Assembly (NCBI RefSeq): GCF_900112225.1
Contig: NZ_FOLD01000044.1
Location: forward strand, 1 to 37,474
Reading direction: 5' to 3'
Origin: Massilia yuzhufengensis
GTDB lineage: Bacteria > Pseudomonadota > Gammaproteobacteria > Burkholderiales > Burkholderiaceae_D
DNA: 37,474 bases
Shown: positions 15,866 to 23,388 of the stretch, piece by piece
Layout of the letters: every line of letters starts with the position of its first letter
How positions within the stretch are numbered: the stretch's first letter is position 1
The notes under the pieces: model-generated
Seen by the model: the letters and a program-made list of their open reading frames with translations, nothing else
Told to the model about the DNA's origin: nothing
Database searches by the model: none
Translations under genes and position numbers: made by a program

Positions 15866-16456
15866 ATGAAAAAACTCCTTGGCGTGCTGATGGTGACGCT
15901 GGCGGTGCTGGCGGCCGGCTGCGACAAACTGGCCAGCAAGACACCGAGCTTCAACAACACCGACGTGACCGGCCTCGACTACGCCAAGGGCTTTTCGCTG
16001 ACCGACCACACTGGAAAACCGCGCACGCTGCAGGACTTCAAGGGCAAGCTGGTGGTGCTGTTCTTCGGCTACACCCAATGCCCGGACGTGTGCCCCACCA
16101 CGATGGCCGAGATGGCCGCCGTGCTGAAAGAGCTCGGCCCGTCCGCCAAGGACGTGCAGGTGCTGTTCGTCACTCTCGACCCGGAACGCGACACCCGCGA
16201 ACTGCTGGCTGCCTATGTGCCGGCCTTCCACCCGAGCTTTATCGGCCTGTACGGCGACAAGGAAGCGACCGCGCGTACGGCCAAGGAATTCAAGGTGTTC
16301 TACGCCAAGGCGCCGTCCGGCGACGACCCCAAGAACTACACGGTGGACCACACCGCCGGCAGCTACGTGTTCGACCGCGAAGGCAAGCTGCGCCTGTTCG
16401 TGCGCCACGGCCAGGGCCCGGGCCCGCTGACCCACGACCTGCGCCAGCTGCTCTAA
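15866..16456 (+). CDS. SCO1/SenC family copper chaperone lipoprotein
   Basis: Periplasmic copper chaperone for the CuA centre of subunit II. 196 residues. A lipobox LAAGC at the end of the signal (MKKLLGVLMVTLAVLAAGC) predicts lipid attachment. The copper site is the CPDVCP in FGYTQCPDVCPTTMAEM with the third ligand His in VDHTAGSYVFD; LFVTLDPERDT is typical. It begins 4 bases after ctaB and is the last gene of the oxidase block, giving this operon two Sco-type proteins. Confidence 0.95.
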   Translation: MKKLLGVLMVTLAVLAAGCDKLASKTPSFNNTDVTGLDYAKGFSLTDHTGKPRTLQDFKGKLVVLFFGYTQCPDVCPTTMAEMAAVLKELGPSAKDVQVLFVTLDPERDTRELLAAYVPAFHPSFIGLYGDKEATARTAKEFKVFYAKAPSGDDPKNYTVDHTAGSYVFDREGKLRLFVRHGQGPGPLTHDLRQLL

Positions 16457-16513
16457 GCGGTCTTTAATGTCTCTGCTGTTATGATGGCGTAAACACCACA
16501 CGACAGGGACAGC

Positions 16514-17572
16514 ATGGAACAAGGCACCGGCAGGAACTACACCCGCATCGCGATTGTCGTCCTGCTGACGCTGGGCTGCCTGTACGTCCTCCGGCCTTTC
16601 CTCGCCGCCATCGTCTTCGCGGCCTGCGTGGTCATCTCCTCCTGGCCGCTGTACCTGCGCCTGCTCGGCGCCATGAAGGGCCGCCGCTCGCTGGCCGCCC
16701 TGACCATGACGCTCACGCTCACCCTGCTCATCATCATCCCGCTGGCGATGGTTGCCTACAACCTCGCCGACGACGTCGCCAAGGGCTTCGGCGAAGTGCG
16801 CCACGCGATCGAACACCGCGAACTGATGCCGCCGGCCTGGGTGCGCGAGGTGCCGCTGGTGGGCGAGACCATCGACACCTACCTGCGCCAGCTGGTCGCC
16901 AGCCGCGACCAGATGATCGCCCTGGCCCAGCGCATGCTGGAGCCGGCCCGCCGCTACCTGCTGGCGGGCGGCCTGATGCTCGGCACCGGCGTCGTCCAGC
17001 TCAGCCTGGCCGCCTTCGTCAGCTTCTTCCTCTACCGCGACGGCAAGGCGCTGCTCGAAGTGATCACGGTGGCGATGGCGCGCATGATGGGCGAGGGCGC
17101 CGAGTCGGTCTCCGCCACCGTCAGCCAGACCGTGCGCGGCGTCATGTACGGCATGCTCGGCACCGCGCTGGCCCAGGCGATCGTCGCCGCAGTCGGCTTT
17201 GCCATCGCTGGCGTGCCGGCCGTGCCGCTGCTGTCGGTGATGATCTTCGTGTCTTCGCTGATCCCGGTCGGCCCGCCCCTCATCTGGGGCGGGGCGGCGT
17301 TCTGGCTGTTCCTGCAGCACGAGACCGGCTGGGCGATCTTCATGGTGGTATGGGGAACCTTCCTGATCAGCGGCGTCGACAACATCGTCCGCCCCATGCT
17401 GATCAGCCGCGGCAGCAGCCTGCCTTTCCTGCTCACGCTGCTGGGCGTGCTCGGCGGCGTGATCGCGTTCGGCTTCGTGGGGATGTTCATCGGGCCGACG
17501 CTGCTGGCCGTGGGCTATTCCTTGATGACCGAATGGACGGGGACGCCGGACCGGGTGATTCGCCAGAACTAG
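16514..17572 (+). CDS. AI-2E family transporter (permease)
   Basis: 352-residue polytopic membrane protein of the AI-2E/PerM/UPF0118 family, which includes putative exporters and antiporters; the substrate cannot be told from sequence. Visible features are the paired N-terminal helices (LGCLYVLRPFLAAIVFAACV), the amphipathic middle region with VRHAIEHRELMPPAWVREVP, and the C-terminal helices including SLIPVGPPLIWGGAAFWLF and GVDNIVRPMLISRGSSLPF, a conserved family signature. It starts 57 bases after sco and may be read through from the oxidase operon, but there is no functional reason to link them. Confidence 0.9.
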   Translation: MEQGTGRNYTRIAIVVLLTLGCLYVLRPFLAAIVFAACVVISSWPLYLRLLGAMKGRRSLAALTMTLTLTLLIIIPLAMVAYNLADDVAKGFGEVRHAIEHRELMPPAWVREVPLVGETIDTYLRQLVASRDQMIALAQRMLEPARRYLLAGGLMLGTGVVQLSLAAFVSFFLYRDGKALLEVITVAMARMMGEGAESVSATVSQTVRGVMYGMLGTALAQAIVAAVGFAIAGVPAVPLLSVMIFVSSLIPVGPPLIWGGAAFWLFLQHETGWAIFMVVWGTFLISGVDNIVRPMLISRGSSLPFLLTLLGVLGGVIAFGFVGMFIGPTLLAVGYSLMTEWTGTPDRVIRQN

Positions 17573-17608
17573 CCTTCCATTCGGGGTCAAGCCTTCCATT
17601 CGGGGTCA
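17571..17608. repeat. 19-bp perfect tandem duplication
   Basis: AGCCTTCCATTCGGGGTCA occurs at 17571-17589 and again at 17590-17608, beginning at the stop codon of the AI-2E gene. It looks like a slippage duplication of the outer edge of the repeat element that follows. Confidence 0.8.
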
Positions 17609-17710
17609 GGTCTGACATTTGGACACGGCCTCAGCATTGATGCCGGTCCTCAGGCCCTAGCGCTTTGTTATACCGTCGAGCTCGTGTCTGAATGTCAGAC
17701 CTGACCCTGA
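17600..17710. repeat. GGTCAGGTCTGACAT inverted-repeat element, copy A
   Basis: Arms 17600-17627 and 17683-17710 are complementary at 25 of 28 positions and enclose 55 bases. Each arm also has an internal palindrome CAGGTCTGAC. The element lies between convergent genes (AI-2E and VOC). The same arm sequence recurs in copy B at 18200-18428. Confidence 0.8.
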
Positions 17711-17717
17711 AGTGCTG

Positions 17718-18125
17718 TTATAGCGCCTGCTCAGGCGGCGCCGTCCACACCAGGTTCCACAGGTGGCCGTCGAGGTCTTCAAACCCCTGGTCATACATGA
17801 AGCCATGATCTTCCGGCGGATGCGGCGTGCGGCCGCCCGCCGCCACGGCCCGGGCGATCAGCGTATCCACCTCTTCGCGGCTGTCGCAACTCAGGCAGAT
17901 CACGACTTCGTTGCCCTCCTTGGCCCGTACCAGTGGTTTGTCGATCAGCGAAGTGAAGAAGGCTTCGGTCGTCAGCATCGCCTGGATGCTGCCTTCCGTG
18001 ATGGTCATCATCGCCGCGTGCTCGCCGCTCAATTGCGGGTTGAAGCTGTAGCCGAGTGCGGAAAAGAAGGCTTTCGACTTGTCGAGATCCCTGACCGGCA
18101 GGTTGAGGATGATTTGCTTGTGCAT
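17718..18125 (-). CDS. VOC family (glyoxalase/bleomycin-resistance-like) protein
   Basis: 135-residue single-subunit VOC protein with the paired beta-alpha-beta modules: ILNLPVRDLDKSKAFFSALGY opens the first, and the second ends FEDLDGHLWNLVWTAPPEQ. Metal-ligand candidates are the His in GEHAAMM and the Glu of GFEDLDGH. The family includes metal-dependent lyases, dioxygenases and resistance proteins; this sequence resembles the generic glyoxalase-like group and I cannot assign a substrate. It is bracketed on both sides by copies of the same inverted-repeat element. Confidence 0.88.
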   Translation of the reverse strand: MHKQIILNLPVRDLDKSKAFFSALGYSFNPQLSGEHAAMMTITEGSIQAMLTTEAFFTSLIDKPLVRAKEGNEVVICLSCDSREEVDTLIARAVAAGGRTPHPPEDHGFMYDQGFEDLDGHLWNLVWTAPPEQAL

Positions 18126-18190
18126 GATGTCTCCATGTTGGAAAGGTGAGGGGCTGCACGTTGACGACGAACGACAGCGCCAGGAATCGA

Positions 18191-18340
18191 CATGCGTACC
18201 TTCGGGGTCAGGTCTGACATTTGGACACGAGCTCAGCCGTTATTCCGGCACTGGCCCAGCAACAGCATGCGTACCTTCGGGGTCAGGTCTGACATTTGGA
18301 CACGAGCTCAGCCGTTATTCCGGCACTGGCCCAGCAACAG
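18191..18340. repeat. Perfect 75-bp tandem duplication
   Basis: 18191-18265 and 18266-18340 are identical over 75 bases, each starting CATGCGTACCTTCGGGGTCA and ending GGCCCAGCAACAG. Each contains one complete left arm of the inverted-repeat element. Identity over the full length points to a recent duplication, or to an assembly artefact. Confidence 0.9.
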
Positions 18341-18428
18341 GGCTGGATGATCGCTTTTTCCAGGAACGACGGCGTTTTCATGCTTCCAAGGTCGAGCCCG
18401 TGTCCAAATGTCAGACCTGACCCCGAAG
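18200..18428. repeat. GGTCAGGTCTGACAT inverted-repeat element, copy B
   Basis: The left arm at 18200-18229 and its tandem copy at 18275-18304 are each a perfect 30-base complement of the right arm at 18399-18428. Together with copy A it brackets the VOC gene. It looks like a member of the REP/BIME class mobilised by RAYT-type transposases; no such transposase gene is in the window. Confidence 0.8.
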
Positions 18429-18444
18429 TGATTGGGGGGAAGGG

Positions 18445-20019
18445 TTAGCCATGGTCGGCGGGCGCTTGCGGGGCGAGCACGCTGCGCAGGCGCTCGAAGT
18501 CGATGGGCTTGGTGAGGTGGTGGTCGAAGCCGGCGTCGAAGGCGCGCTGGCGGTCTTTTTCCTGGCCCCAGCCGGTGGCGGCGATCAGGCGCATGCTGCG
18601 GCCGCCCTCCATCGCGCGCAGGCGGCGCGCCAGTTCGTAGCCGTTCAGGTCGGGCAGGCCGATGTCGAGCAGGGCGACTTCGGGGGCGAAGTCCGCCACC
18701 ATCGCCAGCGCGGCGGTGGCGCTGTGGGCGGTGCGCACTTCGCAGCCGAACAGCTCGAGCGCCATCAGCAGCATCTCGGCGGCGTCGGCATTGTCGTCCA
18801 CCACCAGGATGCGCGATGGCGCCGGCATCGACGCCAGCACCGGCGCCGGCGCGGCGACCGCCTGCGCCAGCGGCAGGCGCACCCTGAAGCAGCTGCCCCT
18901 GCCTTCGCCCTCGCTGTGCGCTTCGATGGCGCCGCCGTGCAGCTCGACGATGCCGCGCACCAGCGCCAGGCCGATCCCCAGGCCGCCGCGCGAGCGTTCC
19001 AGCGCCGGCTCCAGCTGCGAGAACATGTCGAACACGGTGGCCAGCGCGTGCGCCGGCAGGCCGATGCCGTTATCCACCACCGCCAGCACCGCCTCGCCGT
19101 CCTCGCAGGTGAGCGAGAGCACGATGCGCCCGCCGTCCGGCGTGTACTTGGCGGCGTTGGTGAGCAGGTTGACCAGCACCTGGCTGATCCGCGTCGGATC
19201 GGCGTCGACCGTGACCGGCAGCGGCGGCAGGTCGAGCTGCAGGTGGTGCCGGGCGTGGTCCATCAGGCCGGCGGTGTCGAGCACCGCGGCGCGCGCCAGC
19301 GCGGCCAGGTCGAGCGCTTCGCGCCGCAGTTCCATCTTGTCCTGGGTGATGCGCGAGACTTCCATCAGGTCGTCGACCAGGTGGGTCAGGTGGTGCAGCT
19401 GGCGGTCGAATACCGACAGCAGGCGCGGATTGGCCCCTTCGGCGCCGACCGTGAGGCGCAGCACCTCGAGCGCGCTGCGCATCGGCGCCAGCGGGTTGCG
19501 CAGCTCGTGCGACAGCGTGGCCAGGAATTCGTCCTTGCGCCGGTCGGCCGCCGACAGCGCCGCGTTCACGGCCTGCAGCTGGCTTTCGGCGCCGCGGCGC
19601 GCTTCCAGCGCTTCCTCGGCGGCCTTGCGCGCGTTGCGCAGCTCGCGCTCGTAGGACTGGCGTTCGGTGGCCATGAACAGGGCCCACTGGTCGCGCACCA
19701 GCGCGCCGTCGCGGCGGCGTACGATATTGACCAGCATCGGCAGGCGGGTGCCGTCGCGGTGGCGCAGGTCGATCTGGAGTTCGGCCACCGAGCCGCGCAC
19801 CTGCAGCACCGGCTGGCAGTGGGTGTGGTGGAACAGGCGGGCGCCGACCGTCATCAGTTCCTGGATGCGGACCTTGCCGACCAGCTCGGGCGGCGAGAAG
19901 CCGAGCCAGCTGCAGGCGGTGGCGTTGGCGCGCAGCAGCAGGCCGTCGGCGTCGGCCACCAGCAGGGCGCAGGGCGCTTGGTCGTACAAGGCGTCCGCGT
20001 CGAGGAGGGCGCCGGCCAT
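18445..20019 (-). CDS. PAS hybrid sensor histidine kinase with receiver domain
   Basis: 524 residues with no obvious membrane segment, so probably cytosolic. Order: PAS domain (about 8-118, PCALLVADADGLLLRANATA to LRHRDGTRLPMLVNIVRR), a coiled-coil linker rich in Glu and Arg (about 118-160), HisKA with phospho-accepting His171 in LSHELRNPLAPM, HATPase with NLLTNAAKYTPDGG, DNGIGLPAH and GGLGIGLALVRG, and a C-terminal receiver with ILVVDDNADAAEM and phospho-Asp near 452 in ALLDIGLPDLNGYEL. Its ATG at 20019 lies four bases after the stop of the RsbQ-like hydrolase, so the two are probably co-translated. No DNA-binding partner is encoded nearby; output is probably by phosphotransfer. Confidence 0.93.
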   Translation of the reverse strand: MAGALLDADALYDQAPCALLVADADGLLLRANATACSWLGFSPPELVGKVRIQELMTVGARLFHHTHCQPVLQVRGSVAELQIDLRHRDGTRLPMLVNIVRRRDGALVRDQWALFMATERQSYERELRNARKAAEEALEARRGAESQLQAVNAALSAADRRKDEFLATLSHELRNPLAPMRSALEVLRLTVGAEGANPRLLSVFDRQLHHLTHLVDDLMEVSRITQDKMELRREALDLAALARAAVLDTAGLMDHARHHLQLDLPPLPVTVDADPTRISQVLVNLLTNAAKYTPDGGRIVLSLTCEDGEAVLAVVDNGIGLPAHALATVFDMFSQLEPALERSRGGLGIGLALVRGIVELHGGAIEAHSEGEGRGSCFRVRLPLAQAVAAPAPVLASMPAPSRILVVDDNADAAEMLLMALELFGCEVRTAHSATAALAMVADFAPEVALLDIGLPDLNGYELARRLRAMEGGRSMRLIAATGWGQEKDRQRAFDAGFDHHLTKPIDFERLRSVLAPQAPADHG

Positions 20020-20023
20020 GCCG

Positions 20024-20839
20024 TCAGTCCAGCGTCGCCGCCAGGAAGGCGTCGATGGCCTGCGAACTGGCGGTGGGCGCGCTCATGTGCGGGCAGTGGC
20101 CGATATTGTCGATGATGTGCAGTTCGGCGCGCGCCAGGTTCTGGTGCAGGAAGCCGCCCGCGCTCAAGGGGGCGATCAGGTCGTCGCTGCACTGCAGGAC
20201 CAGGGTTGGCGTGGTGCACAGCGGCACGTCGGCGCGGTGGTCGGATAAAAAGGTCACGCGCGCGAAGTGCTTGGCGATGTCGGGATCGTTGCGGCAGAAG
20301 CTGTCAGTGAGTTCTTCGCGCAGGGTGAGGCGTTCCGGCGCGCCCATGATGGCCGGCGCCAGGCTGCTCGACCACCCGAGGTAATTTGCTTCCATGGTCT
20401 CGAGCAGTTCGTCGATGTCGCTGCGCTCGAAGCCGCCCTGGTAGCCGGGGAAGCTGTCGCGATCGTTGATGTAGCAGGCCGACGGCGCCACCATCACCTG
20501 CGCCAAGAAGCGCTGCGGCGCCTTGATGGTGGCCAGCATGCCGATCATGCTGCTCACCGAGTGGCCGACCAGGATCACCGGGCCGGTCGCGCATTCGTCG
20601 AGCAGCTCGAGCAGGTCGTCGGCGTAGCCGTGCAGGGTGGCGTAGCGCTCGCGCTCGTAGGCCGAGAGGTCGGACCGGCCGCTGCCCACCAGGTCATAGG
20701 TGATGACGCGGAAGCGCTCTTCGAAGGCCGGCGCCATGAAGCGCCACATCGCCTGGTCGCAGCCGAAACCGTGGGAGAACACCAGGGTCGCGCCACCGGT
20801 GCCGCTCACGCGCACGTTGTTCCGGGCTTGCACAGACAT
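20024..20839 (-). CDS. RsbQ/KAI2-like alpha/beta hydrolase
   Basis: 271-residue cytosolic alpha/beta hydrolase. Close RsbQ/D14/KAI2-type signatures are HGFGCDQAMWRF after the first strand, YDLVGSGRSDLSAY, the nucleophile elbow GHSVSSMIGMLA (Ser94), DD at 219-220 in LQCSDDLIAP, and His248 in NIGHCPHMSAP. Length and triad spacing almost equal those of Bacillus RsbQ. In Bacillus, RsbQ acts with the PAS phosphatase RsbP to sense energy stress; in plants KAI2 and D14 hydrolyse butenolide hormones. Here the immediate downstream partner is a PAS hybrid kinase, so the hydrolase probably makes or removes a small hydrophobic ligand for that PAS domain (inference). Confidence 0.9.
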   Translation of the reverse strand: MSVQARNNVRVSGTGGATLVFSHGFGCDQAMWRFMAPAFEERFRVITYDLVGSGRSDLSAYERERYATLHGYADDLLELLDECATGPVILVGHSVSSMIGMLATIKAPQRFLAQVMVAPSACYINDRDSFPGYQGGFERSDIDELLETMEANYLGWSSSLAPAIMGAPERLTLREELTDSFCRNDPDIAKHFARVTFLSDHRADVPLCTTPTLVLQCSDDLIAPLSAGGFLHQNLARAELHIIDNIGHCPHMSAPTASSQAIDAFLAATLD

Positions 20840-20943
20840 GGTGGCTCCTGGTGGGTGCGGAAAGCTGAATGAGGAACGGCCGCGCGGGAGATTCCCGGCA
20901 GCCGCCAGTATGCGCTAGTAATATTGCATGCGCAACAACAATG

Positions 20944-22284
20944 TCAATCGTGGTCCTCGTCCTCGCCGTCGCGATCCACGCGCGGCAGCACCTTCACCAG
21001 CAGGATGCGCGGGCCGTTCATTTTCTTCACCACCACGTCGAACTGCGGGAAGCTGATACGCTGGCCCTGCTTGGGGATATCGCCCAGTTTTTCCATCAGG
21101 AGGCCACCCACCGATTCGACGTCGTCCAGCCCCATCTCTTCGTTGTCGATGTCGATCCCGAGCAGGCGCTCGAGCGAGAAGATCGGCAGGCTGGCCTTGC
21201 CGATCCAGGTGCCGTCGGGCTGGGCCATCCAGTCGTTCTCGTTCATGCGGAACTCGTCGCGGATCTCGCCCACCATCGCGCCGAGCAGGTTGTCGAGCGT
21301 GATGAAGCCGACCGGGCGCTTGCCCTTTTCGCCGATCAGCGCGAAGTGCGGAGCGCCGCCGCGGAAGCGCCGGAAGATGTCCTGGGCCGGGGTGCGCGCC
21401 GAGATGGTCTCGACCGGGCGCAGGTGCTGGGTCAGGTCGGTGATGGCGCGTCCGGCCTGCTGGGCGAAGAACAGGTCCTTCAGGTGGATCACGCCGAGCA
21501 CCTCCTCGCCTTCCTTGTCGAAGTAGGGATAGCGCGAGAAGCGGTTGCGGCGCACCGTCTCCATGTTTTCTTCCAGCGTGCGGCTGGCGTACAGCGCGCT
21601 CACCTCGTTAATCGGGCGCATCAGGTCCGACACCGCCAGCTGGCTGAAGTCGAGCGACTGGGCCAGGATGTTGCGCTCGTCGGTGGTGAACTTCTCGCCC
21701 GGCTTGCTGGTGCGCAGGATGAGTTTGAGTTCATCGGTCGAATAATGGGTGTCGTGGCCGCCGGCGCCGGCCAGGCCGGCGATGCGCAGCACCATGTTGG
21801 CGCTGGCATTGAGCAGGGCGATGGCCGGGTACATCGACCAGTAGAACGCGTACAGCGGGATCGCGGTCCACAGCGCCACGTCTTCCGGCAGGCGGATCGC
21901 TAGCGACTTCGGGGCCAGTTCGCCGACCACGATGTGCAGGAAGGAGATCACCGAGAAGGCCACCACGAAGGACACGCCGTGGATCAGTTCGGGCGAGGTC
22001 ACGCCCAGCATGGCGAACACGGGTTCGAGCAGGCTGGCGAAGGCCGGCTCGCCGACCCAGCCCAGGCCCAGCGAAGCCAGGGTGATGCCGAGCTGGCAGG
22101 CGGAAAGGTAGGCGTCGAGCTGGTCGTGGACCTTGCCCAGGATGCGGCCGCGCAGGCCGGAGGTTTTCGCGATGGCGCGCACGCGGGTCTTGCGCAACGT
22201 GACGATGCTGAATTCAGCCGCCACGTAGAAGCCGTTCAGCGCCACCAGGAACAGGGCGAGAACGACGAATAAAAAGTTTTCCAT
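20944..22284 (-). CDS. CNNM/CorC-HlyC family membrane protein with CBS pair
   Basis: 446 residues from the Met at 22284 (MENFLFVVLALFLVALNGFY). The N-terminal DUF21/CNNM membrane domain has AAEFSIVTLRKTRVRAIA, CQLGITLASLGLGWVGEP and HIVVGELAPKSLAI. A CBS pair follows (VSDLMRPINEVSALYAS to FITLDNLLGAMVGEI), then the C-terminal CorC/HlyC domain (WIGKASLPIFSLERLLGIDI). The family is implicated in Mg2+ or Co2+ efflux; the old label hemolysin is misleading. A longer frame extends into the neighbouring LysR gene, but its extra residues have no domain character, so I reject that start. Confidence 0.93.
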   Translation of the reverse strand: MENFLFVVLALFLVALNGFYVAAEFSIVTLRKTRVRAIAKTSGLRGRILGKVHDQLDAYLSACQLGITLASLGLGWVGEPAFASLLEPVFAMLGVTSPELIHGVSFVVAFSVISFLHIVVGELAPKSLAIRLPEDVALWTAIPLYAFYWSMYPAIALLNASANMVLRIAGLAGAGGHDTHYSTDELKLILRTSKPGEKFTTDERNILAQSLDFSQLAVSDLMRPINEVSALYASRTLEENMETVRRNRFSRYPYFDKEGEEVLGVIHLKDLFFAQQAGRAITDLTQHLRPVETISARTPAQDIFRRFRGGAPHFALIGEKGKRPVGFITLDNLLGAMVGEIRDEFRMNENDWMAQPDGTWIGKASLPIFSLERLLGIDIDNEEMGLDDVESVGGLLMEKLGDIPKQGQRISFPQFDVVVKKMNGPRILLVKVLPRVDRDGEDEDHD

Positions 22285-22345
22285 TGAAGAGAATAAGTTA
22301 AAAAAAGGCAATAGCCGCTGCCATTGTACCTGTCCTGCGCGCCGC

Positions 22346-23254
22346 CTACGTCCCGGCGAGGATGCCCTTGTGTACCGCCGACAGGATGGCTTCCACCGCC
22401 GGGTGCTTGATCTTGCGTTCGCTCGAGACCGCATAGAAGTGCTCGCGTACCTGAGGTACCCGGCCCACCAGCAGCGCGCCGAACTGTTCCTCGATGTCGT
22501 GGGCCAGGGCCGCCGGGGCGAAGAACAGGCCCAGGCCGCGCCGCCCGAAGGTATTGAGCAGGGCGTTGTCCTCGAACTCGCCGACCACGTCGGGACGCAC
22601 TCCGCTGAGCTCGAACCATTCGTCGATCTTGCCGCGCAGGGCATTATTGCGTGTCGGAAGCAGGAACGGCGCGCCATTCAGCGAACGCGGGAACTCCCGG
22701 CCCCAGATCTCCGCCAGCGCCGGGTTGCCCACGACGATGGTCTCGCTGTCCGACAGCAGGTGGCTGAACACGCGCAAGGTGGTGCCCGAGCGCACCGCGC
22801 GGTCGGTCAGCACGACGTCGAGCTTGTGCAGGGCCAGGTCGGCCAGCAGTTCGTCGAATTCGCCTTCGTAGCACACCAGGCGCACCGGGCGCGGCAACTG
22901 TGTGGCAATCTCCAGCAGGCGGTAGGCGGTCAGCTTGGGCAGCGAATCGGAAATGCCCACCGTCAGGCGGGTGCGCGCGCTGTCGGCCTCGGCCAGCGCT
23001 TCCTGCATTTGTTCGCCCAGCAAAAAAATCTGGTCGGCGTAGGATAGCGCCAGCCTTCCGGCCTCGGTAAGATTCAGGCGCCGGCCCTGCTGGGTGAACA
23101 GGGCCTTGCCCATGGATTGCTCCAGCTGGGCCAGCTGGGTGCTGACGGTCTGGATCGCCAGTCCCAGGCGCTCGGCGGCGCGGGTGATGCTGCCTTCCTT
23201 GGCAACTACCCAAAAGTAGTAAAGGTGGCGAAAATTCGTGGGGCTGTGGTTCAT
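22346..23254 (-). CDS. nhaR: LysR-family regulator, NhaR type
   Basis: 302 residues. The N-terminal winged HTH (NFRHLYYFWVVAKEGSITRA to RRLNLTEAGRLALSYADQIF) closely follows the NhaR pattern, and the effector domain contains RLTVGISDSLPKLTAYRLLE, as in regulators of the Na+/H+ antiporter nhaA. No antiporter gene is adjacent. It is divergent from the DUF475 gene, with 134 bases between starts, the usual placement for a LysR target, and is followed by the CNNM gene 61 bases later. It might therefore control either one. Confidence 0.85.
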   Translation of the reverse strand: MNHSPTNFRHLYYFWVVAKEGSITRAAERLGLAIQTVSTQLAQLEQSMGKALFTQQGRRLNLTEAGRLALSYADQIFLLGEQMQEALAEADSARTRLTVGISDSLPKLTAYRLLEIATQLPRPVRLVCYEGEFDELLADLALHKLDVVLTDRAVRSGTTLRVFSHLLSDSETIVVGNPALAEIWGREFPRSLNGAPFLLPTRNNALRGKIDEWFELSGVRPDVVGEFEDNALLNTFGRRGLGLFFAPAALAHDIEEQFGALLVGRVPQVREHFYAVSSERKIKHPAVEAILSAVHKGILAGT

Positions 23255-23388
23255 TTATTCTGTTTTTACGAAGTAAGTCTTCGATTATCTTCGCTTTTTC
23301 AATATCTTGCATGGCCCCATACTGCGGTCTGTCAATTCAACAACAAGAAGCTCACAATGAAGCTTTTTAACAAGAGGGGAACACAAGG

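Noticed and set aside
14861..17599. A 912-codon open frame on the minus strand across ctaB, sco and the AI-2E gene
   Set aside because: The translation is rich in His, Gln, Arg, Gly with no domain pattern, and it is antisense to three well-identified genes; long spurious frames are expected at this GC content.
18191..18340. Tandem repeats considered as a CRISPR array
   Set aside because: Two units of 75 identical bases without spacers or cas genes.
18451..20115. A 554-codon plus-strand frame opposite the hybrid kinase
   Set aside because: Antisense to a complete PAS-HisKA-HATPase-receiver protein; its own translation lacks any motif.
22285..22677. Upstream extension of the CNNM protein
   Set aside because: The extra residues are an out-of-phase reading of the LysR gene; MENFLFVV at 22284 is the natural membrane-protein start.
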